Source: Flavisolibacter ginsenosidimutans (GTDB lineage Bacteria; Bacteroidota; Bacteroidia; Chitinophagales; Chitinophagaceae). From it: 64,000 nucleotides of DNA. A model generated the notes under the pieces. It worked only from the letters and a program-made list of their open reading frames with translations, searched no databases and was not told the DNA's origin. This document shows positions 45,399 to 54,103 of this stretch, piece by piece. The number at the start of each line of letters is the position of its first letter. The first letter of the stretch is position 1. The DNA lies in contig NZ_CP042433.1 of the NCBI RefSeq assembly GCF_007970805.1, positions 4,588,001-4,652,000 on the forward strand, written 5' to 3'. The position numbers and the translations under genes are program-made.

Positions 45399-45415
45399 TT
45401 AAGTTGAATCAACAA

Positions 45416-45449
45416 TAAAAAGCCCCGAACAAAATATTCGGGGCTTTTT
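45416..45449. terminator. Bidirectional rho-independent terminator
   Basis: AAAAAGCCCCGAA and TTCGGGGCTTTTT form a stem with A and T runs on both sides, between the converging exuT and the small exported protein gene. Confidence 0.92.
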
Positions 45450-45465
45450 ATTGTTCCGGCACCAA

Positions 45466-45813
45466 TTAATCTTTCTTCTTCAACTGGTCTTTCGTAATCC
45501 ATTCACGGCCGCCTTTTTTGTTAATCCAATAATACTTGTCGCCGTCGTCCACGTAAACTTTCCTGCCGTTGGGAGCCAGGTAGCCGTCCACTTCTTTATC
45601 GGTTACTTTGGCTTTGCCCTCAGTGGCCAATTCGGCGGTTTTGTTTCCCACGGCCTTTGCTCCTTTCTTGGTGCCGTGCCAGGCTTTCTTTGCGCCTTTT
45701 TTAACGCCGTGGCCTACCTTTTCGGGCACAGTGGGCTTCGTGTCTTGCGCGAGAGAGGGAAGGCTGATACTTAGAAACGCCAATACAATGGCGGTTGCAA
45801 AAAATCTTTTCAT
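45466..45813 (-). CDS. Small basic exported protein, unknown function
   Basis: The 115-residue protein has a signal peptide (MKRFFATAIVLAFLSISLPSLAQ). A Lys/Gly/Ala-rich part with near-repeats of KKGAKKAWHG and KKGAKAVG follows. The C-terminal half (GYLAPNGRKVYVDDGDKYYWINKKGG) looks like a small beta unit. I do not recognise a named family. The stop is near a shared terminator. It sits between the exuT and kduD units without an obvious pectin role. Confidence 0.65.
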   Translation of the reverse strand: MKRFFATAIVLAFLSISLPSLAQDTKPTVPEKVGHGVKKGAKKAWHGTKKGAKAVGNKTAELATEGKAKVTDKEVDGYLAPNGRKVYVDDGDKYYWINKKGGREWITKDQLKKKD

Positions 45814-45886
45814 AGCGATTTACTTTTTGAAACTATGGGCATACGAAAACAATGCCACGGAGTGGGTGCGAAGCAGCCTGAAGCAG

Positions 45887-45918
45887 TTTGTGTTCTGTTA
45901 AGAAATGGCATAAGTTTT
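45887..45918 (+). promoter_or_regulatory. Candidate promoter of the small acidic protein gene
   Basis: TTTG (45887-45890) and TAAGTTTT (45911-45918) are spaced by 20 nt, close to the Bacteroidota -33/-7 pattern, 22 nt before the ATG. Confidence 0.4.
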
Positions 45919-45940
45919 TACCCAATAATTAAAAACAATC

Positions 45941-46183
45941 ATGGCAAATAACTCAAGTTTCAATCAAAATCGTCCGGCCCACAACGCACATCCGGCGCAA
46001 ACGGGCAATGCCTCCAATCCATCGCCGCAGGCGGCTGAAACCGTTAACGTGGACGAACAACTTCTTCCAAAGCAAGCAGAAAAATACTTACGCGAAGCGG
46101 GCAACATTGAAGACGAACCCGATGCACAGGACGAGGAAGATATGGACGAAGAAATTAGTCGCCAGCACGACGATGACGAGTGA
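45941..46183 (+). CDS. Small acidic disordered protein, unknown function
   Basis: The 80-residue protein has an Asn/Pro/Ala-rich first half and an Asp/Glu-rich second half (EDEPDAQDEEDMDEEISRQHDDDE). No signal peptide or fold is visible, so it is probably disordered. A promoter-like pair lies just upstream, which supports a real gene. Codon use looks coding. Function unknown. Confidence 0.55.
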   Translation: MANNSSFNQNRPAHNAHPAQTGNASNPSPQAAETVNVDEQLLPKQAEKYLREAGNIEDEPDAQDEEDMDEEISRQHDDDE

Positions 46184-46227
46184 GAGATCGTTATTTTTTC
46201 AACAATCATTTTTTTTGCTTGCGCACC

Positions 46228-46251
46228 TGCAAACGTTTGCACAGATAAATC
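46228..46251 (+). promoter_or_regulatory. Composite operator, copy 4 (kduDI)
   Basis: TGCAAACGTTTGCA (46228-46241) is a perfect 14-base palindrome. Its right half AACGTTTGC equals that of copy 3 and is followed by ACAGATAAATC, keeping the TAAATC tail. The left arm of the longer copies is absent. The TTTGC ends exactly 45 nt before a TAGTTTTA box. Confidence 0.7.
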
Positions 46252-46285
46252 TGTTGCTTTCGGAATGACCTTGGTTTTCCCGGCG

Positions 46286-46293
46286 TAGTTTTA
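46286..46293 (+). promoter_or_regulatory. Candidate -7 box of kduDI
   Basis: TAGTTTTA lies at the same distance from the operator as TAGACTTG in the other three copies. It differs from TAnnTTTG at the last base. No -33 element is visible. The kduD start is 41 nt downstream. Confidence 0.45.
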
Positions 46294-46334
46294 CCGCTCT
46301 TCGTTCACGCATCAAACCAAATCATCAAGCAAAC

Positions 46335-47102
46335 ATGAGCATCTTAAAACAGTTTGAACTCTCGGGCAAAACAGCACTGGTTACCGGCGCTGATACCGGT
46401 CTTGGCCAAGGCATGGCCATTGCGCTTGCCGAAGCCGGCGCCGACATTGTTGGCGCTTCCATTAACCCGGATGTAAAAGGCGGCGATACCGAAAAAGCCA
46501 TCACCGCGTTGGGCCGCAAGTACACGTCTTATGTTGTGGACATCTCTAACCGCGATGGTCTCTATAAATTCATCAACGAAGTAAAGGCTGCGCACACAAT
46601 TGATATTCTCATTAACAATGCCGGTATGATTCTTCGTAAACCCGTGGCCGAACATCCCGATGACTGGTGGGACAAAGTGATTGCCGTAAACGAAACTGCG
46701 CAGTTTATTCTGACCAGGGAATTCGGCAAAGACATGATTGAACGCGGTTCGGGTAAAATTGTTTTTACCTGTTCACTCCTGAGTTTTCAAGGCGGTATAA
46801 ACGTACCGGGCTACACGGCTTCTAAATCGGCGGTTGCTGGTTTGGTAAAAGCTTTTGCCAATGAATGGGCTTCAAAAGGCGTCAACATCAACGGCATTGC
46901 GCCGGGCTATATCGCTACCAACAACACGCAAGCTTTGCGCGAAGATCCCGAACGCAGCCAGGCTATTTTGAGCCGCATTCCCGCAGCCCGTTGGGGCGAA
47001 CCAAAAGATTTTAAAGGGCCCGTTGTGTTCCTGTGTTCCGAAGCCAGTTCTTATATGAACGGCCACGTAATGGTGGTTGACGGCGGCTGGATGGCAAGAT
47101 GA
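46335..47102 (+). CDS. kduD: 2-deoxy-D-gluconate/2-keto-3-deoxygluconate dehydrogenase (KduD)
   Basis: The 255-residue short-chain dehydrogenase has TGADTGLGQGMA (residues 18-29), NNAG (94-97), Ser147, Tyr160 and Lys164. KduD reduces 2,5-diketo-3-deoxygluconate to KDG, feeding the kinase KdgK. Placement directly before kduI supports the assignment. The C-terminal MNGHVMVVDGGWMAR is the usual family ending. Confidence 0.92.
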   Translation: MSILKQFELSGKTALVTGADTGLGQGMAIALAEAGADIVGASINPDVKGGDTEKAITALGRKYTSYVVDISNRDGLYKFINEVKAAHTIDILINNAGMILRKPVAEHPDDWWDKVIAVNETAQFILTREFGKDMIERGSGKIVFTCSLLSFQGGINVPGYTASKSAVAGLVKAFANEWASKGVNINGIAPGYIATNNTQALREDPERSQAILSRIPAARWGEPKDFKGPVVFLCSEASSYMNGHVMVVDGGWMAR

Positions 47103-47104
47103 TT

Positions 47105-47230
47105 AGGTTTGTGGTTGGTGATTTACAGTTGGCGATTGCTTTACATACAGTCTTTCTTTACAAAGTTCAGCAGCCGATTGTAAACCATCTTCGCAGAACA
47201 CCACAAACTATAAACTACAAACCTCAAACG
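47105..47230. repeat. Intergenic word palindrome (GTTTGTGG words)
   Basis: The left arm AGGTTTGTGGTTGGTGATTT (47105-47124) and following bases match the reverse complement of CACCACAAACTATAAAC and ACTACAAACCTC in the right arm (47200-47225). It fills the kduD to kduI gap, so it lies inside a probable operon. Confidence 0.65.
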
Positions 47231-47237
47231 ATTTTTC

Positions 47238-48068
47238 ATGGAAGTACGTTTTCAAAACAGTCCGAAAGAAACCGCCGCGATGAATACCGAAGAATTGCGG
47301 CAAAATTTTTTGGTGCAACAGTTAATGGCGGATGATCAAATCAAACTGGTTTACTCGCATTACGATCGCGTCATCGTTGGCGGCGCAAAACCCGTTGGCA
47401 GCACTCTTACGCTTGAAACACATCCCGAACTGCGTGCCGATTATTTTTTAGAGAGGAGAGAGCTTGGCATCATCAACGTTGGCGGTGAAGGGACGGTAGA
47501 AGTTGACGGCGAAAGCTTTTCATTAAAAAAACTTGATTGCGTTTACGCGGGCAAAGGCGTGAAGAAAGTTTCGTTTAAAAGCAGCGATGCATCAAAGCCT
47601 GCGCTGTTTTACTTGCTTTCTTCTCCGGCACATCAAAACTATCCAACAAGAAAGTTGACAAAAGAAGAGGCGCAGCCCGGAGCCTTGGGTGATCAATCAA
47701 CAGCGAATAAAAGAACCATTTACAAATACATTCACGCCGAGGGCATTCAGAGTGCGCAACTGGTAATGGGTTTAACCGTGCTTGACGAAGGCAGCGTTTG
47801 GAACACCATGCCTTCGCACACGCACACGCGCCGCATGGAAGCCTATTTTTATTTTGACGTGAAAGAAGAACACCGTGTCTTTCATTTTATGGGACAACCG
47901 CAGGAAACCCGGCATTTGCTGATGGCAAATCACGAAGCAGTAATTTCACCGCCCTGGTCTATTCACTCCGGTTGTGGCACGGCGGCTTACGGTTTCATTT
48001 GGGGCATGGCGGGTGAGAATTACACCTACACTGATATGGACCCGGCACCGCTGAAAGACCTGCGATAA
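47238..48068 (+). CDS. kduI: 5-keto-4-deoxyuronate isomerase (4-deoxy-L-threo-5-hexosulose-uronate ketol-isomerase)
   Basis: The 276-residue cupin protein has the metal-site HTHTRRMEAYFYFD near residue 194 and the conserved N-terminus and C-terminus (GMAGENYTYTDMDP). It isomerises the unsaturated monomer released by lyases plus GH105 to the diketo acid used by KduD. Length matches the family. A terminator follows. Confidence 0.93.
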   Translation: MEVRFQNSPKETAAMNTEELRQNFLVQQLMADDQIKLVYSHYDRVIVGGAKPVGSTLTLETHPELRADYFLERRELGIINVGGEGTVEVDGESFSLKKLDCVYAGKGVKKVSFKSSDASKPALFYLLSSPAHQNYPTRKLTKEEAQPGALGDQSTANKRTIYKYIHAEGIQSAQLVMGLTVLDEGSVWNTMPSHTHTRRMEAYFYFDVKEEHRVFHFMGQPQETRHLLMANHEAVISPPWSIHSGCGTAAYGFIWGMAGENYTYTDMDPAPLKDLR

Positions 48069-48106
48069 GAAAGATTCGCATCGCAAATGCACTTTAGATA
48101 TTTCAA

Positions 48107-48134
48107 TAAAAACACGGCTTCAACCGTGTTTTTT
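48107..48134 (+). terminator. Rho-independent terminator after kduI
   Basis: AAAAACACGG and CCGTGTTTTTT form a stem with a CTTCAA loop and T run. Confidence 0.8.
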
Positions 48135-48222
48135 ACTTTAACAAGATTTCGCACAATTGCTCTTTCTTTTCAAAACTTGTGGCCGCATTTTTGTCTTTAA
48201 CGGTAAAACAATACCAAAGGAC

Positions 48223-48813
48223 ATGAAAAAATTTTTACCCTTTTTAAGCCTCGCATTTCTTGTAATTGCTTGTAACAGCAAGCCGGCGGAGACTGATGTG
48301 AAAACACTGCAATCGGCACAACCTACTGTGGACACAGCAGGGCTTGCACAGTTTCAACAATGGAAGGCGCAAAACGAATTAAATAGCGCTGCACAACCGC
48401 AGCAGCCCCAACCGCAATTGGCCGAAGCGGCCCCCGTGAAAACAGTTGTTAAAGAAGTTAGGGTAGTAGAAAAACCCGCACCGGTCCATAAACAAGCAAG
48501 CAAACGGCCGGCGGCAACACCACAAAAAACAACGCCAAACGAGAATGCAAACAGTACCGGCAACGGAACGGCAGAAAGCACGGCTTCAAACGATGCTAAA
48601 GCACCCGCTGCGGGACAGGAAACCCAGAAAAAGGAAGGTTGGAGCAAGGCCGCAAAAGGTGCCACCATTGGCGGTGTTGGCGGTGCTGTTTTGGGCGGTG
48701 TCATTAACAAGCGTAACCGCGCTGCGGGTGCTGTTATCGGTGGCATTCTGGGTGCCGGTGTGGGTTACGGTATTGGGCACAGCAAAGACAAAAAAGACGG
48801 TCGCAATCAATAA
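48223..48813 (+). CDS. Lipoprotein with C-terminal glycine zipper
   Basis: The 196-residue protein has a lipobox (VIAC) near residue 17, a long Gln/Pro/Ala/Lys-rich disordered middle and a C-terminal glycine-zipper pair (ATIGGVGGAVLGGVI, AVIGGILGAGVGYGIG). The family of YMGG/glycine-zipper proteins inserts into or stabilises membranes. The start at 48223 begins the signal peptide; earlier in-frame codons do not. A clear terminator follows. Confidence 0.75.
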   Translation: MKKFLPFLSLAFLVIACNSKPAETDVKTLQSAQPTVDTAGLAQFQQWKAQNELNSAAQPQQPQPQLAEAAPVKTVVKEVRVVEKPAPVHKQASKRPAATPQKTTPNENANSTGNGTAESTASNDAKAPAAGQETQKKEGWSKAAKGATIGGVGGAVLGGVINKRNRAAGAVIGGILGAGVGYGIGHSKDKKDGRNQ

Positions 48814-48837
48814 GATAACAAAGCAGAATAGAACAGG

Positions 48838-48867
48838 AGAGCTTGAAAAAATCAAGCTCTTTTTTTG
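48838..48867 (+). terminator. Rho-independent terminator after the glycine-zipper gene
   Basis: AGAGCTTGA and TCAAGCTCT form a stem with an A-rich loop followed by seven T. Confidence 0.88.
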
Positions 48868-48963
48868 CGTTTGCTAAGAGACGTAAGGTATCCCCTGAGC
48901 CTGTTTTTTTGCTGTATCGTTCGTTTCACATGTATTTGTCAAAAACAAGATTTTAAAAAATCT

Positions 48964-48985
48964 GTTTATACTTTTTAGTACAAAC
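48964..48985 (+). promoter_or_regulatory. Candidate operator upstream of sufB
   Basis: GTTTATAC and GTACAAAC form an inverted repeat (7 of 8 pairs) with a TTTTTA spacer, just before the TAATTTTG box at 48991-48998. An Rrf2-type regulator gene closes the suf cluster, so this is a candidate target. Confidence 0.35.
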
Positions 48986-48990
48986 AGGCT

Positions 48991-48998
48991 TAATTTTG
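48991..48998 (+). promoter_or_regulatory. Candidate -7 box of sufB
   Basis: TAATTTTG is an exact match to TAnnTTTG and ends only 4 nt before the sufB ATG. If used, the mRNA would be nearly leaderless. No clear -33 element is seen. Confidence 0.35.
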
Positions 48999-49002
48999 TC
49001 GC

Positions 49003-50490
49003 ATGAATCCAGATTTATTGAAGCCGGAAGTCGTTAAAGTTGAGGTGGACGAAGACCGTTTGGCAATAGAACAGGCGGTATCGAGCGAATACAAGTATGG
49101 TTTTGTTACCGATATTGAAGCCGATGAAGCACCAAAAGGCTTGGATGAAAGCACCATTCGTTTTATCTCCGCCAAGAAGAATGAGCCTGAATGGATGCTG
49201 GAATGGCGATTAAAAGCTTACAATCAATGGCTGAAGATGGATGAACCGCACTGGGCCAATCTTCACTATCCAAAAATTAATTACCAGGATATCATTTACT
49301 ACTCTGCGCCCAAGCAAAAAGTGAAGGCCAACAGCCTTGACGAGATTGATCCAGAACTGCGCAAGACGTTTGAAAAACTGGGTATCTCTCTTGAAGAACA
49401 AAAGCGTTTGAGCGGTGTGGCTGTGGACGCAGTGATTGATTCGGTTTCCATTGCCACAACCTTTAAAGAACAACTCTCGGAATTGGGCATCATCTTCTGC
49501 TCCATGAGTGAAGCAATACAAGAGCATCCTGACTTGGTCCGGAAATATTTAAGCTCAGTTGTTCCTGTAACGGATAATTATTACGCTGCGCTGAATGCTG
49601 CCGTATTCAGCGACGGTTCCTTTGTTTACATTCCAAAAGGCGTTCGTTGCCCAATGGAACTGTCAACGTATTTCCGCATCAATGCCGAAAACACCGGCCA
49701 GTTTGAACGCACGTTGATTGTGGCCGACGAAGGTGCTTACGTCAGCTATCTCGAAGGCTGCACCGCACCCATGCGCGACGAAAATCAGTTGCATGCTGCG
49801 GTGGTGGAACTGATTGCACTTGACCATGCCGAGATTAAATATTCAACCGTGCAAAACTGGTATCCCGGCGACAAAGAAGGCAACGGCGGCATCTACAATT
49901 TTGTAACGAAACGCGGCATCTGCAAAGGCGTAGCGTCGAAGATATCCTGGACACAGGTGGAAACCGGTTCGGCCATTACCTGGAAGTATCCCAGTGTGAT
50001 TTTAAAGGGCGATAACTCTATTGGCGAGTTTTATTCAGTAGCCGTTACCAACAACTATCAACAAGCCGATACCGGCACCAAGATGCAGCACATTGGTAAG
50101 AATACCCGCAGCCGCATCGTCTCGAAAGGCATTTCCGCCGGCTTTAGCAACAACAGTTATCGCGGACTGGTGCACGTTGGTAAAACCGCATCCGGTGCCC
50201 GCAATTTTTCGCAATGCGATTCCTTGTTGCTCGGCGACAAATGCGGTGCGCATACCTTTCCTTACATCGAAGTAAAAAACAGCAGCGCCATTGTGGAGCA
50301 CGAAGCAACGACATCGAAGATTGGCGAAGACCAGATTTTTTATTGCAACCAGCGCGGCATAGATACCGAAACGGCCGTGGCTTTAATCATTAACGGTTTT
50401 GCCAAAGAAGTGATGAAGCAATTGCCGATGGAGTTTGCCGTGGAAGCGCAAAAACTTCTCGCCATTAGCCTGGAAGGCAGCGTTGGATAA
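49003..50490 (+). CDS. sufB: Fe-S cluster assembly protein SufB
   Basis: The 495-residue protein has the SufB core with IPKGVRCPMELSTYFRIN, the YLEGCTAPMRDENQLHAAVVEL block and the C-terminal GAHTFPYIEVKNSSAIVEHEATTSKI. It forms the scaffold complex SufBCD on which clusters are built with sulfur from SufS/SufE. The first gene of a conserved cluster; no ISC genes are seen here. Confidence 0.96.
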   Translation: MNPDLLKPEVVKVEVDEDRLAIEQAVSSEYKYGFVTDIEADEAPKGLDESTIRFISAKKNEPEWMLEWRLKAYNQWLKMDEPHWANLHYPKINYQDIIYYSAPKQKVKANSLDEIDPELRKTFEKLGISLEEQKRLSGVAVDAVIDSVSIATTFKEQLSELGIIFCSMSEAIQEHPDLVRKYLSSVVPVTDNYYAALNAAVFSDGSFVYIPKGVRCPMELSTYFRINAENTGQFERTLIVADEGAYVSYLEGCTAPMRDENQLHAAVVELIALDHAEIKYSTVQNWYPGDKEGNGGIYNFVTKRGICKGVASKISWTQVETGSAITWKYPSVILKGDNSIGEFYSVAVTNNYQQADTGTKMQHIGKNTRSRIVSKGISAGFSNNSYRGLVHVGKTASGARNFSQCDSLLLGDKCGAHTFPYIEVKNSSAIVEHEATTSKIGEDQIFYCNQRGIDTETAVALIINGFAKEVMKQLPMEFAVEAQKLLAISLEGSVG

Positions 50491-50500
50491 ATTAAGAATT

Positions 50501-50580
50501 CAGAGTTATGAATTATGAGTTGAACGACAGAACAACTTTTAGTTTTTAACTCATAACCCATAACTCACAACTCATAACTG
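50501..50580. repeat. Intergenic word palindrome (ACTCATAA words)
   Basis: CAGAGTTATGAATTATGAGT (50501-50520) matches the reverse complement of the right arm (50546-50580), which repeats AACTCATAAC, CCATAACTCAC and AACTCATAAC. It separates sufB from sufC. Confidence 0.7.
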
Positions 50581-50586
50581 TATAAC

Positions 50587-51345
50587 ATGCTCACAATAAA
50601 AAACCTGCACGCCGAAGTTGAAGGAAAGAAAATTTTAAAAGGAATCAATCTCGATATAAAGGCCGGTGAAGTTCACGCCATCATGGGGCCGAACGGTTCC
50701 GGCAAAAGCACGCTTGCATCGGTCGTTGCCGGCCGCGAAGATTACGAAGTCACCGATGGCTCGGTAGAGTTCATGGGCAAAAATCTTCTGGAATTATCGC
50801 CCGAGGAAAGAGCCGGCGAAGGTGTCTTTTTAAGTTTTCAGTATCCGGTAGAAATTCCGGGTTTAACAACGACCAACTTTGTAAAAACAGCCGTGAACGA
50901 AGTGCGCAAATACCGCGGGCAAGAACCGCTGGACGCTGTGCAATTTTTAAAGCTGATGAAAGAAAAGATGGCGCTGATGGAAATGAACCAATCGCTTTTG
51001 AGCCGCTCGTTGAACGAAGGCTTTTCTGGCGGTGAAAAAAAGCGCAACGAGATTTTTCAAATGGCAATGCTAGAACCGAAGCTGGCCATCCTGGATGAAA
51101 CTGATTCGGGTCTTGATATTGACGCTATCCGCATCGTGTCAAACGGCGTAAACAAATTGCGCAACAGCGACAATGCCATATTGTTGGTAACGCACTACCA
51201 GCGTTTGCTCGATTACATCGTGCCCGATTTTGTACACGTGCTTTACAATGGCCGCATCGTGAAGTCGGGCACAAAAGAACTGGCACTCGAACTGGAAGAA
51301 CGCGGTTACGATTTCATTAAAAACGAAGTAGCGCAAGAGGCGTAA
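50587..51345 (+). CDS. sufC: Fe-S cluster assembly ATPase SufC
   Basis: The 252-residue ABC-type ATPase has Walker A GPNGSGKST, the FSGGEKKRNEI signature and Walker B LAILDETDSGLD. It energises the SufBCD scaffold in the cytoplasm. The start ATG is 6 nt after the upstream palindrome. Confidence 0.96.
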   Translation: MLTIKNLHAEVEGKKILKGINLDIKAGEVHAIMGPNGSGKSTLASVVAGREDYEVTDGSVEFMGKNLLELSPEERAGEGVFLSFQYPVEIPGLTTTNFVKTAVNEVRKYRGQEPLDAVQFLKLMKEKMALMEMNQSLLSRSLNEGFSGGEKKRNEIFQMAMLEPKLAILDETDSGLDIDAIRIVSNGVNKLRNSDNAILLVTHYQRLLDYIVPDFVHVLYNGRIVKSGTKELALELEERGYDFIKNEVAQEA

Positions 51346-51373
51346 TAAACCTTTTACGGTTTAACAAAGAGTC

Positions 51374-52708
51374 ATGAGCACAATTGAAACAATCAAAGAA
51401 AAATTTCAGCAATTGCAATCCAGTAATGGGCACAGTCCGTTAACCTCGCTGGAGCAATCGGCTTTTCATACGTTCGATACCTTGGGTTTGCCCACGGTAA
51501 AAAACGAAGAGTGGAAATACACCCGCATCAGCGGCGTGTTCAACAAAGAGTATGCGTTCAATCCCGAAAGCAACCGGTCTGCTTTTGCCGCTGGTGAATT
51601 GGCTGAGATTCGTTTGCCGGGCCACGAAGCAGCGAACGAACTGGTGTTCGTTAACGGCGTTTACAACGCTTCGCTTTCGACCGTTCGTTCCGCTTCGCTA
51701 AACCTTCTTTCATTGGAAGAAGCGGCAAAGAATGAATACAGGGAAATCGTTCAGCAACACCTTGGTCACAGCAGCAAATACATCAAAGACGGCATTCACG
51801 CATTGAACACGGCTTTCCTGCAAGAAGGCGTGTTTGTTTTTGTGAAAAAAGGAAAAGTTGTCGAGCACCCGGTTTACATCTACAACGTCGCCGATGCCCG
51901 AACGACCAATGTTCTTTCGCAGCCAAGGAGCCTTATTTACATCGGCGAGAACGCACAACTGCAGATTGCTGAAACCTACGTTACGCTTGGTGTTTGCGAA
52001 AGCTTTACCAACCAGGTAACCGAAGTGGTGATTGAGAAAGACGCAATAGTTGAATACTATAAAATTCAAAACGACGCGGCGCACAGCAGCCAGGTGAACA
52101 CGACGCACATTCGCCAGGTTGGAAAAAGTTTGGTGAACACGGTAACGATTTCGCTGAACGGTGGCATCGTTCGCAACAACTTGAATATTGCGATGGAAGC
52201 AGAATATGCCGAATCGCATTTTTACGGCCTGTATTTTTTGAAAGGTACTTCGCACGTGGATAATCACACGGTGGTTGACAACGTGAAGCCGAATTGTTTA
52301 AGTAACGAATTGTACAAAGGCATTGTTGACGACAAAGGCACAGCCGTTTTTAACGGAAAAATTTTTGTGCAGAAAGACGCACAAAAAACCAACGCCTTTC
52401 AGTCGAACAAAAATATTTTGCTTTCCGAAAACGCAACGGTAAATACGAAACCGCAGTTGGAGATTTATGCCGACGACGTAAAGTGTTCGCACGGTTGCAC
52501 GGTTGGTCAACTGGATGAGGAAAGCTTGTTCTACATGCGTTCAAGAGGCATCAGTGAAAAAGCCGCTAAGTCACTACTGGTTCATGCCTTTGCGCTGGAC
52601 GTGTTGGAGCACATTAAACTGGAGCCGATTCGCGAATACGTTGACCACATTATCACCGAGCGTTTACAGGTAAAAACAACAAACGAAGTTTCGGTTTCGG
52701 AAGAATAA
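51374..52708 (+). CDS. sufD: Fe-S cluster assembly protein SufD
   Basis: The 444-residue protein is related to SufB and has NEEWKYTRI near the N-terminus and the C-terminal CSHGCTVGQLDEESLFYMRSRG block. It partners SufB and SufC. It follows sufC by 28 nt. Confidence 0.94.
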   Translation: MSTIETIKEKFQQLQSSNGHSPLTSLEQSAFHTFDTLGLPTVKNEEWKYTRISGVFNKEYAFNPESNRSAFAAGELAEIRLPGHEAANELVFVNGVYNASLSTVRSASLNLLSLEEAAKNEYREIVQQHLGHSSKYIKDGIHALNTAFLQEGVFVFVKKGKVVEHPVYIYNVADARTTNVLSQPRSLIYIGENAQLQIAETYVTLGVCESFTNQVTEVVIEKDAIVEYYKIQNDAAHSSQVNTTHIRQVGKSLVNTVTISLNGGIVRNNLNIAMEAEYAESHFYGLYFLKGTSHVDNHTVVDNVKPNCLSNELYKGIVDDKGTAVFNGKIFVQKDAQKTNAFQSNKNILLSENATVNTKPQLEIYADDVKCSHGCTVGQLDEESLFYMRSRGISEKAAKSLLVHAFALDVLEHIKLEPIREYVDHIITERLQVKTTNEVSVSEE

Positions 52709-52716
52709 CTGCGCAA

Positions 52717-52748
52717 CGCTGAATAGAATTACCGAACGCACAAAGTGC
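52717..52748. repeat. Dispersed hairpin repeat, copy 3
   Basis: GCTGAATAGAATTACCGAAC followed by GCACAAAGTGCG matches 33563-33595 with few changes and keeps the stem CGCAC/GTGCG. A second short inverted unit (CCCTTCGGCAAGCTCAGGG, 52750-52768) follows directly. Confidence 0.65.
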
Positions 52749-52855
52749 GGCCCTTCGGCAAGCTCAGGGTAAACTCCATAGAAGCTGAATGGATACATGA
52801 TTGCGGGGTTCAAAAAGGTAATTCAAACATTTCTGGACTTGCCAAATTAAAAGCC

Positions 52856-54100
52856 ATGACGGGAATACTCGAAATAGAAAAAGGATTGGACATTCAGGCG
52901 ATTCGCAAGCATTTTCCCGTGTTGGAAAGAGAAGTGAAGGGCAGGCCGTTGGTTTATTTTGACAACGCGGCCACTGCGCAAAAGCCGCAGGTGGTGATTG
53001 ATGCCCTCATCAATTATTACAGCGATTACAACGCCAACATTCACCGCGGCATTCACACACTAGCAGAAGAAGCGACAGCCGCTTTTGAAGGCACTCGTGA
53101 CGCGATAAAAGAATTCATCAACGCCGAAAGCCGCGAACAAATCATCTTCACCAGCGGCACCACCGAAGGCATCAACCTTGTAGCACAAACCTGGGGACGG
53201 CAAAATATCAAAGCCGGTGATGAAATCATCATCTCCAACATGGAGCATCACTCCAATATTGTTCCATGGTATTTGCTGGCGCAGGAAAAAGGCGCGGTCA
53301 TCAAAGTCATTCCCATCAACGATGCCGGCGAGTTGGAGATGGATGCGTTTGAAAAGTTGTTGAGCGAGAAAACAAAATTTGTTTCCATCGTTCACGTATC
53401 AAACGCTCTTGGCACCATCAACCCGGTAAAAGAAATTATTGCGAAAGCACACGAAGCCGGTGCAAAAGTTTTGGTGGACGGTGCGCAATCAACCGTGCAT
53501 CTCGATATTGACGTGCAAGACCTCAACACGGATTTCTTTGTTTTTTCTTCGCATAAATTATACGGCCCTACGGGCATTGGCGCTTTATACGGACGAAAGG
53601 AATTGCTGGAAGAAATCCCACCCTATCAAGGCGGCGGCGAAATGATTAAAGACGTTTCGTTCACCAACATTACCTGGAACGATTTGCCTTACAAGTTTGA
53701 AGCGGGCACGCCAAATATCGCCGACGCGATTGCTTTCAAAACGGCAATGGATTTTACAAAAGCCATCGGCAGGGAAAAGATTCGGCAACACGAAAACGAG
53801 TTGCTGGCTTATGCAACCGAACAATTGATGCAAATTCCCGGCTTGCGCATCATTGGCACGGCGAAGAAAAAAATCAGCGTGCTTTCGTTTGTGATTGACA
53901 ACGTTCATCCGCAGGACATCGGCATCTTGCTCGACAACAAAGGCATTGCCGTTCGCACGGGTCATCACTGCGCACAACCGCTGATGGAAAGGCTTTGCAT
54001 TCGCGGTACCACTCGTGCTTCCTTTGCCATGTACAACACAAAGGAAGAAGTGGACGCGATGATGGAGGCCTTGCGCAAAGCCATTAAACTTTTATCGTAG
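52856..54100 (+). CDS. sufS: Cysteine desulfurase SufS
   Basis: The 414-residue PLP enzyme has the cofactor lysine Lys234 (SSHKLYGPTG) and the sulfur-carrying Cys372 (RTGHHCAQP). It removes sulfur from cysteine and passes it to SufE. The start at 52856 gives the family length; an upstream in-frame extension from 52745 is encoded by repeat DNA and is rejected. Confidence 0.95.
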   Translation: MTGILEIEKGLDIQAIRKHFPVLEREVKGRPLVYFDNAATAQKPQVVIDALINYYSDYNANIHRGIHTLAEEATAAFEGTRDAIKEFINAESREQIIFTSGTTEGINLVAQTWGRQNIKAGDEIIISNMEHHSNIVPWYLLAQEKGAVIKVIPINDAGELEMDAFEKLLSEKTKFVSIVHVSNALGTINPVKEIIAKAHEAGAKVLVDGAQSTVHLDIDVQDLNTDFFVFSSHKLYGPTGIGALYGRKELLEEIPPYQGGGEMIKDVSFTNITWNDLPYKFEAGTPNIADAIAFKTAMDFTKAIGREKIRQHENELLAYATEQLMQIPGLRIIGTAKKKISVLSFVIDNVHPQDIGILLDNKGIAVRTGHHCAQPLMERLCIRGTTRASFAMYNTKEEVDAMMEALRKAIKLLS

Positions 54101-54103
54101 CGA

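Noticed and set aside
52745..52855. Upstream start for sufS
   Set aside because: The extra residues are encoded by dispersed repeat DNA, and the SufS family starts near 52856.
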